DNA of 64,000 nucleotides from Cordylochernes scorpioides (lineage: Eukaryota; Arthropoda; Arachnida; Pseudoscorpiones; Chernetidae), in NCBI GenBank assembly GCA_030710605.1, contig CP092880.1:662862-726861 (forward strand), read 5' to 3'. A program made the translations under genes and the position numbers. Under the pieces are notes generated by a model. It did not search any database, was not told the DNA's origin, and worked only from the letters and a program-made list of their open reading frames with translations. Shown piece after piece: positions 23,651 through 33,599 of this stretch; the first letter of the stretch is position 1, and each line of letters opens with the position of its first letter.

Positions 23651-24270
23651 GTTGAATTGACCACGATAAGGAGATGTCTTTTTTCTTAATTGTAAGGTTT
23701 GTTTTCCTTGAAGAGGGTTTATAATAACGAGTCAGTGATACATTGGAAATAAAGAATTTAAAACGTAATAGATATATCTAATCCTACTTATATTTAAAAC
23801 CTGCTAAATGTTTCTTTCTATAAAAAACTTTAAATGATTATCATTGATTATAATTAGAGATTCGTTACATAAATAGACAGAACACAGATTGCCGTCCTCA
23901 ATAAGGACACACAGTTCTAATCTACATCAGAGTAATTCTCCCGTAAAATCGCCAAGTATCACAAGTGGATTCAGTGTCTGGAAAGTTGCCCAAAAGAAGG
24001 ATCAGAGATAAGAAGACGCAGCAATATCGGGGATAAGCTGATTAGCTGTCGGCCGGATAGGAAGTCTCCAGGTCGGAGTAGACGTTAGATGGCATAAGAT
24101 ACTCTTCACGGTGACAGCAACCTGACTGTAATGCCATGAAATATGTCTGCGAAGATTTGTAACAGACATTTGCCTCTTTTTTCACATATTTTAATGGAGA
24201 ATCTTTATTTTATTTATTTCAATTACCTGTGATTATATGATAATCATGGTGGGTAGTTATTAACTGCCTT
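23651..24270. other. AT-rich stretch, nothing recognised except SINE-B tail fragment
   Basis: No gene seen. TGATAATCATGGTGGGTAG at 24,239-24,260 is a fragment of the SINE-B tail in reverse. Confidence 0.4.
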
Positions 24271-24274
24271 TTAT

Positions 24275-24456
24275 AAGGTTATCCCAAAAGTTCGTGTTTT
24301 TCGTATTACCTGGCGAATAATATTATTACGGCGAATACATAATATATAATACATAATACAATTACTTTATACATAATACAAAGACATTATACATAACGGC
24401 GAATAATATTGGTATTTCAATTTTTGTAAGTGTTTGCGAAATTTTGGGACAACCTT
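24275..24456. mobile_element. TA-flanked inverted-repeat MITE (AAGGTTATCCCAAAAGTTCG)
   Basis: The left end AAGGTTATCCCAAAAGTTCG and right end CGAAATTTTGGGACAACCTT are inverted repeats, giving a 182-bp element. The same ends bracket 50,904-52,086 and appear decayed near 50,752. Consistent with a mariner-type MITE; no transposase. Confidence 0.75.
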
Positions 24457-24622
24457 GAACTATACGTGCATTCTCTACATTTATAAAATGTGAAAAAAAG
24501 TAAGAATAACATTTTTAAAAAAGGTCAGTTGTTGATATTAAAAATAATTATATATATAAAAGGTTGTTATAAAATAAATAAAGCTTCCAGGGTTAAGTTT
24601 CTTGTGCAAATATTTATTTTAA

Positions 24623-24652
24623 AGCTTTCGGACTTGTCAGTTCTTCAACAGG
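24623..24652 (-). repeat. Hammerhead-like motif, foldback family
   Basis: Minus strand reads CCTGTTGAAGAACTGACAAG then TCCGAAAGCTTT; same shape as the copy at 1,184. First box altered from CTGANGA. Confidence 0.4.
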
Positions 24653-25040
24653 ATTATCACGTTAACAACTTAATAATAAATACAATTTTTATATACACAT
24701 TATTATATACACATTATTATATACATATTTTAAATACTTATTATATATTGAGAGAAAAATATATTACATTATTTTTGTTTGAAAAACTTTTTTTTTTTTT
24801 GAAAATATACGTGCGTGGTGGCGTGGTGGATGATATATAAAAGGTGTTTCCTGACCGCTCTCATGAACATTTAAGATGGCAGAGCTCCATCTATTGGAAC
24901 AAAAATCAACTAAACGTTGTTAACAACAGGCCAGCACAATCCCACTAGACGTGGAATAAAGGAATGGTACGCGGTGACGGGGAGACAATTGACGGGGGTC
25001 GGACAATTATCTCCACTGTTAAACAGCGCCGTTTTATTTC

Positions 25041-25612
25041 GCTGGAGGGTAGAGGAGTGTGATGTAAACCGCCGATTTCAACAGCTACGTCCAGGGATCA
25101 AATCCCGCAGTGGACACTTTTTTTCTGTAGAATAATTGTACACCAATATCTCGCTTTGCGTCGTTTCGTTTTGCGTTTTTTTTCGAAGTTGCGTCGCTGC
25201 TTAATTTTTACTGATTTTCACTGTGCGTCGTTAGATTTTTGAAGTTGCATTGTTTTGTATTCGAATCTTTAATTTTTTTTTTTTGAATTTTTTTCCTAAA
25301 ATATGGCAACACCTTTGTTTTTAATTGCGCCTTCACATATTTTCACTTTGCGTCTTTTCAATTTGCGTCATGTTTTTTTGGAACGTAACCCCAACGCAAA
25401 GCAAGGTATGGGTGTACTTCAATGGCCCTCGATTCTTACAAAAGTCCAACCCCACCAGTGAATGCAAGTAACCAACCGGAATTTGACACACACTTACATG
25501 TCCAAAAGTCGAACATTCTTTCTATAAGTGTATACTTGTGATGCAATTAGAGTAAAGACAGTCCCTTACTGCTATCCATCATGATAATCCTGGCCTATAC
25601 CACGTATATATT
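25041..25612 (+). mobile_element. SINE-B: tRNA-headed SINE, split by a MITE
   Basis: The head (25,041-25,140) ends in B-box-like GGGATCAAATCCC and GTGGACACTTTT. The body resumes at 25,417 with TTCAATGGCCCTCGATTCTT, AAAAGTCCAACCCCACCAG, and ends near CCATCATGATAATCCTGGCC. The uninterrupted copy at 62,188-62,475 has the same order, proving that head and body belong together. Tail fragments recur at 42,108 and 24,239. Confidence 0.75.
25141..25414. mobile_element. TA-flanked MITE nested in SINE-B (GCTTTGCGTCG ends)
   Basis: Left end CACCAATATCTCGCTTTGCG and right end CGCAAAGCAAGGTATGGGTG form inverted repeats, flanked on both sides by TA (25,139-25,140 and 25,415-25,416). The paralogous SINE-B at 62,188 has a single TA (AAATACTTCAATAG) at this place, so it serves as the empty site. 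The ends resemble pogo/Tigger-type terminal repeats. 274 bp, no ORF. Confidence 0.85.
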
Positions 25613-25640
25613 GGAATATAAATAGAAATACTTGACATAA

Positions 25641-25765
25641 AGATAGAGGCTGCCTGGCCGGCATTCATAGTTCTTAGAATTAAAAGATACTTCGGCCAGT
25701 ATATCTTTTTATTATCTTGACGTTTCGACAAAAATCTTTTGTTCTCGTCAGGAACAAATAAAAAT
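25641..25765 (+). repeat. Dispersed repeat N plus hammerhead-like motif
   Basis: AGATAGAGGCTGCCTGGCCG and ATTCATAG at 25,641-25,672 recur at 38,067, 42,178 and, reversed, 57,470. Just downstream (25,719-25,755, minus strand) lies CTGACGA, an A/T hairpin of about seven pairs, then GAAACGTC. This is a near-complete hammerhead core (CUGANGA, stem II, GAAA, GUC) but with no room for a stem III loop. Confidence 0.45.
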
Positions 25766-26042
25766 GAAAAGATTTAGCAAGGCGTCAATAATTATTATTT
25801 AAAAAAAAACATTGTTTTAAAGCTTTATTCTTTGTTATCATGTTCAATATAATGTTCTAGCTTGTCTTTATTCTGGCCGTCTGTTGATCCATTTAAAGCT
25901 ATATCGTATCCCCACTCACATGCTCAAACATTCAACCAACTGTCAAAATTCCAGAAATTCGTTAACGTTTTTGGTTTTTAAATGCCATTGGTGAGTGGAA
26001 GGAATTTTAAAAGAGAAAATTAATTAATATTTTATAAGATGT

Positions 26043-26186
26043 CGCCCCCTCTTGGGACTCACCAAAATAGAGTGCTATAGAGAGGGGGTGCTATAGACAG
26101 GTCACTTTTATTATAAATCGCATCGTACTACGTATTTAAAAATCGGGCGCTATTTAGAGGGGGCGCTATAGACAGGTTTAACTGTA
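26043..26186. mobile_element. CTATAGACAGG-type repeat, probable pogo-like MITE remnant
   Basis: GGGGGTGCTATAGACAGGT and GGGGGCGCTATAGACAGGTT occur as direct copies; the right edge TTTAACTGTA resembles the reversed TACAGTTAAACC start of Tigger-like MITEs. Boundaries uncertain. Confidence 0.4.
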
Positions 26187-26189
26187 TTT

Positions 26190-26865
26190 GGTTGGCTTAA
26201 CGATATTCCAGACAGAATCGCTGATAAGAAACAAGCGGGTCAATTTTATCGTTAGAAGATCGACAGCCCAGGGGACTTGGGTAAAACTGCCGTCAGTTTG
26301 AACGGCCACTTAATTCCCGGGATGGCTCTTTTTATCAGCCGCTGCAAACTTTTAATAGCAGTCCAGAATGGAGACAAACATTTCCCTATACAAAGGCTTC
26401 TATAGATTTTCCTCCGAGCATCATGGCTTACATAGACAGGCTAAACGTTGGAAAACATTCTTCAGAAACCTCACCAAGAACAGCTGGAAGTTTTAATTAT
26501 TCACAATTCGGTAGAGAATAATCTACAAAAATAGATAAAATATCTTTAAATTTCCCAGTTAATTTTAGCGGCCGTAAATATTTATGGATTTTTCAATGAA
26601 TAAATTTTATAAATGCTTAAATTAAAGCAAATAGGATTTTGAAAAAAAATTCTCTAAAGATAGATATTTTTTAATAGAAATAATTATTCACAGTGTAAAA
26701 AATATAAAACGAATCAAAAGATTACTGAAAAAGACTAGATTAATCTTTTGGTTAGTTTTTTTAAAGAAGGAAATTTATTTTCACCACAGAGAGCGAGCTA
26801 CCAGTATTTACCATTCACAGAGATAGAAAGAATATATAGCCAGTCATAGGAACAAACCTTAAATA
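26190..26865. other. AT-rich stretch, nothing recognised
   Basis: No coding-like frame or repeat in common with the rest of the window; the second half is extremely A-rich. Confidence 0.4.
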
Positions 26866-27350
26866 GAAAGTCTTTGATGTTGTTTTTAAGAAGACATAGG
26901 TTGTTCACACTTGGTTATCTCGTGTGTCTCCAATAAAGGTCACTGTAATATCTTTCAGAGTTATTGTCTGAATCCTGATATACATTCTGAAAGGTACAAA
27001 CTCATTAAGTTTTGTCCATGGGTTTATATTGGTTATCTCGTGTGTCTTCAATAAAGGTCACTGTAATATCTTTCAGAGTTATTGTCTGAATACCGATATA
27101 CATGGAAAAAAGTAAAACGAAAATTGCAATTATACCGCGAATGTTTCTTTTAAACGAAAAATCGAAATTTAAAGTTAGAAATAATCGCTATTTCTCTTTA
27201 AAATAAATTTCGATTTTTCGTTTAAAATAAACATTCGCGGTATAATTGCAATTTTCGTTTTACAATCATAGGCCGCGTTATATTGTATTTTAAATGGTAA
27301 AAAGTACAAGTTCCTTAAGTTTTGTTCATGAGTGTATATTGGTTATCTCG
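26866..27350 (-). mobile_element. 118-bp element copy E3, interrupted by a hairpin
   Basis: The unique end module (AAAGTCTTTGATG, GACATAGGTTGTTCACACTT) is followed by about two monomers. It is interrupted at 27,105 right after ATATACATG and resumes at about 27,293 with TGGTAAAAAGTACAAGTTCC, then ends at 27,350 in GGTTATCTCG. Confidence 0.8.
27105..27292. mobile_element. Foldback MITE inserted in the 118-bp repeat
   Basis: Arms of nearly 60 bp, from GTAAAACGAAAATTGCAATT and ACCGCGAATGTTTCTTTTAA on the left to their exact reverse complement ending TTTCGTTTTAC at 27,264, surround a ~25-bp loop. About 28 bp after the right arm also belongs to the insertion. A degenerate half copy lies at 47,555-47,628. 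Confidence 0.85.
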
Positions 27351-27530
27351 GATGGGATATGGTGGACAGGACAAGATGGGAATGTTTTCAGGGATGGGAT
27401 GGTGGACAAGAATGGAGTGGTAGAAGGAATGGGATGGTGGTGGGCAGGGATTGTAGACGGTAAAGGAATGGTAGAAAGGAATGACATGGTGGACAAGTGT
27501 CAGCTGGTGGCCAGGGACGGTTAGGAAGGA
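27351..27530. repeat. GGATGGGATGGTGGACA-type minisatellite
   Basis: Imperfect G-rich units (GGGATGGTGGACAAGAATGG, GAATGGGATGGTGG, GGTAGAAAGGAATG) abut the truncated satellite copy E3 directly. Frames stay open on both strands because of the composition. Confidence 0.65.
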
Positions 27531-27867
27531 AATCATTTGTCAGATAATGGATATTTCTCCATCCTCAGTAATCCCAATATTATCACTGGGGACAAAAATA
27601 ACAAATTAAGATAGATTATATATTATATCTGGCCCAGAGACAGACAGTTATGTGGGCAATAACTTCCTTTCTAGCTGCGCCTCATTTCTTTACATGCATT
27701 TTATTTTTAAATATAGTTCACATCATTACCGAGAAAACCTCCTACTTTCAATTAAATAAAACACAAATGAATAATGGAATAATAAGAGGAAGTATTCTTG
27801 TTTTCACATAAGTTGACACAATGTTAAATTTTCGTGATGAGTTTGGTTTTCTTAAATGATGGAAGTT
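27531..27867. other. AT-rich stretch, nothing recognised
   Basis: No gene or repeat landmarks found. Confidence 0.35.
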
Positions 27868-28252
27868 CGGGACTGTAGCTTAATGTAAACGCACATATTA
27901 CCTGGATAGCTTGGCTTCACGTTATTTGGTGCAAGCTCCCAGTAGATTTCTGGCTCAGAGTGTTGTGTAGTTTAATGTAAATAGCACATGTTACCTGGAC
28001 CTCTCGGCTTCACGTTATTTGGTGCAAGCTCCCGGTAGATTTCTGGCTCAGAGTGTTGTGTAGTTTAATGTAAATAGCACATGTTACCTGGACCTATCGG
28101 CTTCACGTTATTGGGTGCAAGCTCCCGGTAGATTTCTGGCTCAGAGTGTTGTGTAGTTTAATGTAAATAGCACATGTTACCTGGACCTATCGGCTTCACT
28201 TTATTTGGTGCAAGCTCCCGGTAGATTCCTGGCTCAGAGTGTTGTGTAGTTT
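27868..28252 (+). repeat. 93-bp tandem repeat, about 4 copies
   Basis: Landmark TGTTGTGTAG occurs at 27,961, 28,054, 28,147 and 28,240: exact 93-bp spacing. Units contain TTACCTGGACC, GCTTCACGTTATTTGGTGCA and CTCCCGGTAGATTTCTGGCT. The first, most diverged unit starts near 27,868. Confidence 0.92.
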
Positions 28253-28451
28253 TATTCACAATGTAGTTCTTGACTTTCTTAAAGCAAATACTTCGAAGTC
28301 TTGGGGTAAAAGAACGACTAGAGTTCTGCAGGTAATGGACAAGTTGCTCTGGGATATCGAGATTTTCGCAACAAGTTGTGCCTCATATCTTATGACATCC
28401 TACATCGAAGCAGTAGTTGTGGGCTAAGCAGTCGTGAGTTTCATCTTTAAA

Positions 28452-28654
28452 CATCATATCTTTCAGAGGTATTATCTGGATCCCGATATTGATGCTAAAA
28501 GGTACAACTTCCTTAAGTTTTGTCCATGAGTGTATATTGGTTATCTCGTGTGTCTTCAATAAAGGTCACTGTAATATCTTTCAGAGTTATTGTCTCAATC
28601 CCGATATACATGCTAAAATAAACAACTTCCTTAAGTTTCGTCCATGAGTGTATA
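28452..28654 (-). mobile_element. 118-bp element copy E4 (two monomers, inverted-repeat end only)
   Basis: About 1.7 monomers ending precisely in TTTCGTCCATGAGTGTATA, the position at which an inverted-repeat end would stop before TA. The unique end module is missing, so this is a truncated copy. Confidence 0.75.
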
Positions 28655-29160
28655 AATTTCAACTTTGTCATTTGTTACAAAGTGAATCCACACACAATGT
28701 GATTTTTCTTCAAATAAAGAAATTGAACACGTAACTAACGAAGTCTGTAGACAAATAGAATTTAAAGGAAATAAATCCGTTAAGCAATGCTTCACTTTTA
28801 AAATAAAACAACCTTTCTACTGTGTCCTTAATTCCAAGATAATTGGGACTTCATCGGAGGGAAACTCTGAGATCTCTAAAAGTACCTAGTAGGTAGTCTG
28901 GGAAGGATTAAATTAAAATGAGAGGGTTCAACACTGATGAGCCAACCCTTCTTGACATATGTCCATCCAAGAAAGGATAGTAAAAGGTTTGTTTTACTTG
29001 GCAAAAAATTTCGTGTTCAATAGTTTTATTGTTTATATATAGATGGCGGGTTATTGCCTCATAACAACAAAACATGGCGAAAATAAAAAAGTAGCTTAAT
29101 CTCTTTTCATTTGTTTGTGTGCCGCAATTAAACTTATTGCCTTCAGAGTTGAAGAACTAT
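28655..29160. other. AT-rich stretch with hairpin-MITE fragment
   Basis: GAGAGGGTTCAACACTGATG and AGCCAACCCTTC at 28,920-28,955 are a decayed loop of the GCGCCATCT-type hairpin MITE. Nothing else recognised. Confidence 0.4.
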
Positions 29161-29161
29161 T

Positions 29162-29583
29162 TTGTGGTCTCCGTACTTTATAAATGGCCGGCTAGGATTA
29201 TCTTCTTCTTTTTCTTTCTTATGTCCACACTGGGTGAAGTCGAATGCCTTTGTCATTAAGACTGGGAGCACTACTCAGTGGCAGGTCGACTTAGCTCCAA
29301 AAGAAATGGCCGCCTCTGACATGAGGAACAGACGCCATGTGCAGCCGCTCCTAACATGGAGTACAAACGCTGCTTATCCTGTATCTCTGGATTAGGAGCC
29401 CTTTCAGGGTACAATCAGCCGGGCCAGCTGAGCCCAGGTTTGTTAGCAAGCTTGTTACTGCTCCCCCTCCTCCTTTTTCATCCGGGCTTGGGACCGGCAA
29501 AGGCGGAGTTGGCTAGGATTATACTTGTGAAAAATTCACCAAATGTTTACACCAAAATTTTAACAGAAGAACCTGCTGGTTGA
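29162..29583 (+). other. Coding-like GC-rich block, unidentified
   Basis: Two overlapping plus-strand frames (77 and 75 codons) cross a GC-richer block; the second ends GPAKAELARIILVKNS. Composition suggests decayed coding sequence, perhaps of a retroelement, but no motif supports a family. Confidence 0.25.
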
Positions 29584-29984
29584 TACTTAGTATCCACTTG
29601 ACTGTGAGCAACACTAAGTTGGTTTCTACTCTTTTTTAAAAGTTTAATTTGAATGTTTTATGGCTTCATTAGGTTGTGATAACCTGAAGCTAAATTTACT
29701 AAGCAATAAAGCAAAACTAAGGATTAAATTGTACAACTGCCAACAATCAGCAACGTAGGGAGATAGGTTTATCCACAAAAGTTTTAGCCTTAGTGAAGAC
29801 ATTTTCAAATCATTGATTTTAGAAAGGTGGAAGACACTTGTATGCTCTGTTTAAAAGCTTGTTTAAAAGCTTGCATACTGGAGTTGCCTCGGATGACCTG
29901 GGAAGAGAAGACGTCCGTTGATGACAGATATGAAATATCATCCTCACTCACTGCCATCTATCGCTTATATTATAAACATTTTTT

Positions 29985-30175
29985 TAAATTTATTGTTACA
30001 AAAAGCACGAAGTCCAAAGGACTATTGTGCTGTGCTAGTATTATTTACATATATATGATTAATTATTTACACGATGGATTAGTAGTGTTTTGTAAATTAT
30101 TGTACAAATAGTTTAAACTTAACAAAGTTCTCATAAGATAGAGTATATACACAAAGAGAATTTGGTAATGTTGCA
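29985..30175 (-). mobile_element. 5'-truncated LINE 3' UTR
   Basis: Nearly identical to 60,296-60,480 (GAAGTCCAAAGGACTATTGT, TGTGCTAGTATTATTTACAT, ACAAAGAGAATTTGGTAATG). There it directly follows a minus-strand reverse-transcriptase C-terminus, so this is the 3' UTR of the same LINE, ending near 29,985. Confidence 0.7.
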
Positions 30176-30410
30176 GAGCGAGGCGATGCACGTCCACCTT
30201 CGTTGCCGGCTAAATCCAATAAAGTTTATGTGATTATATAAGGTTATTTATAAATGCATTAAATAATAGGAATAAAATTAGGCTTGTAAAATGTTTATCA
30301 CGGAGAGCTCTTCAAGATTATAAAGATATGAAACATAAAGTTACGGGAGGATGATATTCATGGACCAACAGAAGCACCTCTATCTTTAATTATACATCAG
30401 AAGGATAACA

Positions 30411-30538
30411 CTATGCATCACCCCAGTGAAGAACTTTACTAATGATGATGAAGCCACAACACCACTTTTCACTAAAATAATCATCAATATTGAGTAAAAT
30501 TAATCATTTTACAAGAGAAGGAATCGCCTGACATCATT
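30411..30538 (+). repeat. GCATCACCCCAGTGAA repeat (hammerhead-associated element)
   Basis: GCATCACCCCAGTGAAGAAC, TTTACTAATGATGATG and CACAACACCAC match the element at 57,229-57,362. That copy continues into CAACACCAGTTTTGGAAAAT, the sequence which here precedes the ribozyme at 30,822. So 30,411 and 30,822 are probably parts of one element split by the foldback at 30,539. Confidence 0.5.
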
Positions 30539-30693
30539 TGAAGAATAAACAAAAGTTAACGGCGACAAATTTACAGTTGTAAATTAGGCAAGCTTTCGGA
30601 CTTTGACGTCCTTCGACAGGCTTGCCGAAAGCTTGCCGAATTTACAACTGTAATAAAAGAAACTCGACGCCGTTATCTTTTGTTTATTCTTCA
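30539..30693. mobile_element. Foldback element (hammerhead-like motif in the loop)
   Basis: Outer arms GAAGAATAAACAAAAGTTAA and reversed TTTTGTTTATTCTTC, inner arms TTACAGTTGTAAATT and AATTTACAACTGTAA, plus GGCAAGCTTTCGG/CCGAAAGCTTGCC. The centre holds a CTGTCGAAGGACG-spacer-TCCGAAAGC motif on the minus strand. About 155 bp. Confidence 0.7.
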
Positions 30694-30821
30694 AAATTAA
30701 TCATTCCTCCAGGGAGAATACCAGGTTTTCTCCTGTAGAAAGACGTCCGTGCCCGAAAGCTAGAGAATAATAAAAAATGTTTTGAAAATACACTCTTCCC
30801 TCGAGGCATGATTAATTTTAT

Positions 30822-30912
30822 TCAACACCAGTTTTGACAAATTCAGATAAAAAGCCAACAACCTGTATATCATGGTTTCGGGCTTTGTCCCTCATCAGTA
30901 CAGGGACGGCTT
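30822..30912 (-). mobile_element. Host repeat of the hammerhead (Penelope-like/retrozyme-like fragment)
   Basis: CAACACCAGTTTTGACAAAT and TCAGATAAAAAGCC flank the ribozyme on one side and match 57,285-57,315. Penelope-like elements carry type I hammerheads with very short stem III in their terminal repeats (established), which is why that class is suggested. No reverse transcriptase or GIY-YIG domain is seen nearby. Confidence 0.4.
30862..30904 (-). ncRNA. Type I hammerhead self-cleaving ribozyme motif
   Basis: Read on the minus strand the 43 nt are: stem I strand CCUGUA, core CUGAUGA, stem II hairpin GGGACAAAGCCC (three G-C pairs), core GAAA, an 8-nt stem III region CCAUGAUA, then UACAGG. 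UACAGG is the perfect complement of CCUGUA. Every invariant core base is present, and the predicted cleavage follows the AUA triplet (NUH rule), next to the base complementary to 30,868. Stem III is reduced to one A-U pair. This is typical of hammerheads in Penelope-like elements and animal retrozymes, which often need dimers to act. Activity cannot be judged from sequence. Confidence 0.75.
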
Positions 30913-32675
30913 CGATTTCATAACATTTTATCTTCCGGCAAAATTTCCATCTATAAAGAAAAGGTACTGACCAAGGGGTTGAAGCAAAGAGAGGTTCTCC
31001 TTCCACACCTAAATCCTTTTGACCACTTTCCACATAGGTTAAATATTCGTATGTGAAAGAAATTCCTATATGCATATTGTCACAGTATGTGGGTTTATTT
31101 CTGTAAATAAAATACTCACCATTCAGTTGGTGTTTATTCCTGATAGATGGCAGTGGGTAATCAGTAGTGTTCAGTCACATGATCAGAATACGCACTTACC
31201 TTTAAGTGGATGTGTATCAGTTCAGTTTCATATTCCCAGCAGATCATGGTGTATGATATGGGCGCTCTGTGGAGGTTATTATATCAAGAGTATCCAAACA
31301 ACAGGAGGACATTAGAGGATCGGCATTTCAATTGTCCGCCATTACAGTAGCGTATCTTAAAAAGATTTGACTGGGATGTATCCAGCCGCCATTGTCGAGC
31401 CAATATGGCGACCTCTTCCATCACAGTGGAATAATAGCGCGGAGCTTTGTTTTCTTTCCAAGTGTTTGCACAATTGAATCTTGGCTCTCTTTCCCGGGTT
31501 TTGTCTCAGCTCGACCAAAGCCCCTTTTTTATTCAAAATGTCAGAAATAGATAAATAAATGTGTAGTTCCACAGTAGCCATCTGCACACTTTGGAACACT
31601 AAACCAAGCTATGTTAGTAAGGGCCTCTGTCTTCATTTTACCATCATAATATTCAAATTATACATAATACAGACTAATTAGCATATTTTGGTGTAGTGAT
31701 GATGATAAAATAGTGATGAAATCCTAGAATTATTTCTATATCAATACTATAGATTCTTAAAATAATTGCAAATATTGAAACACAATACATCAATCAGGAT
31801 AAATAAGTTCCTTTATTGCAATAAGCTTCCTTACTTTCCCATTTGTATCCCATTCTTCACTACCCATTTGTATCCCATTCTTCACTACCTATTTGCATAT
31901 AAATCCCATTTCTTCTAGCGATTCGATCCATTCGCGAGGATCTTCCTTCCCGTCGTACTTTCGGACGGTGATATTTCCGTTGATAAATACTGGATTCAGC
32001 GTCTCCACCAGATGTTACGTCATTCTGTACGACTGTTTCTACTGTAGACATTGATGTATTGTAGACAGAGGGTAGTCATGAAATAATCATATTTTAACAA
32101 GAAAGGTATTCACCAATTCCGCCAGATGACTCAATACAACCGAGAGATATATAAACGACCTATTTACATATGGTGACATCACGATGATGGTTTACCGAGT
32201 ACACCGCCACATTCTGTGATAATGTGCACATAGTAATTTCTTTACTAACATCTACATACGAATATATAACCTATGTGGTAGTAGTGGTCAACAGGATTTA
32301 GGTGTTGAAGGAGTTGTCTTTGCTTCAACCCTTGATATGCAAATTAAACCAATAACGGTTTAACCAGCTTCCTTGAAGTCGGAACATGATTATGATGCGG
32401 ATTTCGACAAATATTGTCGCGAAGAAAAATAATCAAATAGACTTCCGAATTACTTTAAATATTTATTTAATCAGTTATAGGAAAGATGTTTAAATATAAA
32501 AGTTACTATGTACATGGGCCAAATCGACCCAGCAGTTAGAACAAGAGAGGAGAACTGAGTTTTTCTACCTTCCACGTGGCGTTACTGTTTTCCCCGACCG
32601 TCCAGTCCAGATAAGAGGGAATACTCTGTCCTCCTGACAATATCAAAAATCATAAGACGCCGCACACAACTGTTT
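30913..32675. other. Long stretch without recognised genes
   Basis: Mixed-composition DNA with only short ORFs. A 25-bp unit around CCCATTTGTATCCCATTCTT is duplicated in tandem at 31,838-31,887. No conserved domain seen. Confidence 0.4.
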
Positions 32676-32812
32676 TTAAAAAAATTTATTTGATTAAAAG
32701 AGGCTTTCGGACAAGCCTTTCTTCAGCTAAATACAACGTCAAGTCAAACGTTTAGTTAACTGAATAAGGTTTTGCTTGAAAGCTTCCTTTAATCAAGTAA
32801 ATAAAAAGGGTT
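32676..32812. mobile_element. Foldback element with hammerhead-like motif
   Basis: Arms TTTATTTGATTAAAAGAGGC and its imperfect reverse complement ending TTTAATCAAGTAAATAAA enclose AGGCTTTCGGACAAGCCTTT and CTTCAGC. On the minus strand this is CTGAAGAAAGGC-spacer-GTCCGAAAGCC, the same family as 30,539 and 50,960. Confidence 0.6.
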
Positions 32813-32850
32813 GTGTGGCGTTTATGATGATTACATATTTATTTCTATGA

Positions 32851-33098
32851 TGCATTATCACACGCTATCTGTTATGAAAATTCAAAACTATTATAGACAC
32901 GTATGATTCTTTTAAAAATTAAACAATTTCTACTGCCCTTACTGCAATAGAAAAAAAAAATAATGGGAAGAGGCCTGGCTCATCAGGTAAGGCACTGCCA
33001 TTAATGTTTACATTGCAGTAAGGGCAGTAGAATTTGTTTAATTTTTAAAAGACACATACACGTCTATAATAGTTTTTAATATTCATTTCTAACTTCAC
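32851..33098. mobile_element. GCGCCATCT-type hairpin MITE, full copy
   Basis: Left arm: TGCATTATCACACGCTATCT, CTATTATAGACACGTATGAT, TTTCTACTGCCCTTACTGCA. Then the loop with GGCCTGGCTCATCAGG, then the right arm TTGCAGTAAGGGCAGTAGAA and ACACGTCTATAATAG. Non-coding. Confidence 0.8.
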
Positions 33099-33259
33099 AC
33101 ACTTCTACTCCTACTAACGTTATTGATTTCCTTTGTTAAGACAATAATAGCTACAATAGGGACTACCCCTGGGCCATTCGTGTGTCAAGTTGAGAAGTTT
33201 GCTAGGGGAACTGCAGTAAAATAAGCGGATGTTGTAAAAATTAAACAACTACAGTCTCA

Positions 33260-33356
33260 GGGGTTCGGCGGTACATATACTAGAATTGGAACGATACAGA
33301 GAAGATTAGCATGGCCCCTGCGCAAGGATGACACGCAAAATCGTGAAGCGTTCCAT
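33260..33356 (+). pseudogene. U6 snRNA retrocopy
   Basis: Almost complete U6 spliceosomal RNA: 5' stem-loop remnant TTCGGCGGTAC, ATATACTAGAATTGGAACG, the ACAGAGA box that pairs with 5' splice sites, the GATTAGCATGG catalytic AGC region, CCCCTGCGCAAGGATGACAC of the internal stem-loop, and CGTGAAGCGTTCCAT. Against canonical U6 the 5' stem is altered and the terminal oligo-U is missing. The nine bases ACAGTCTCA occur immediately before (33,251-33,259) and after (33,357-33,365), a target-site duplication. So this is a reverse-transcribed insertion rather than a snRNA gene; no upstream TATA/PSE-like context was recognised. Confidence 0.9.
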
Positions 33357-33599
33357 ACAGTCTCAAGTGAATATAAAGTGGCTTAATTATAATATCAAAC
33401 TTTGGATAGTTCCAAGAGAGAACCAAATGAGATTCTTAAATATTATTTTTAACGTTCCACAATATAATTGTTAGGCAGGGAACAAGTGAAGCGACAATGT
33501 GTGACACTGTGTGAGTCGTGTGTTTGTCTGAGTCAGAAAATAGTCTTGCACATGGATCTTTACACATGTGCAGCTTGTGCTAGCCGTTGGCTGTATTTG

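Noticed and set aside
33260..33356. U6 sequence considered as a functional snRNA gene
   Set aside because: Flanking 9-bp duplications, altered 5' stem and missing terminal T-run point to a retrocopy.
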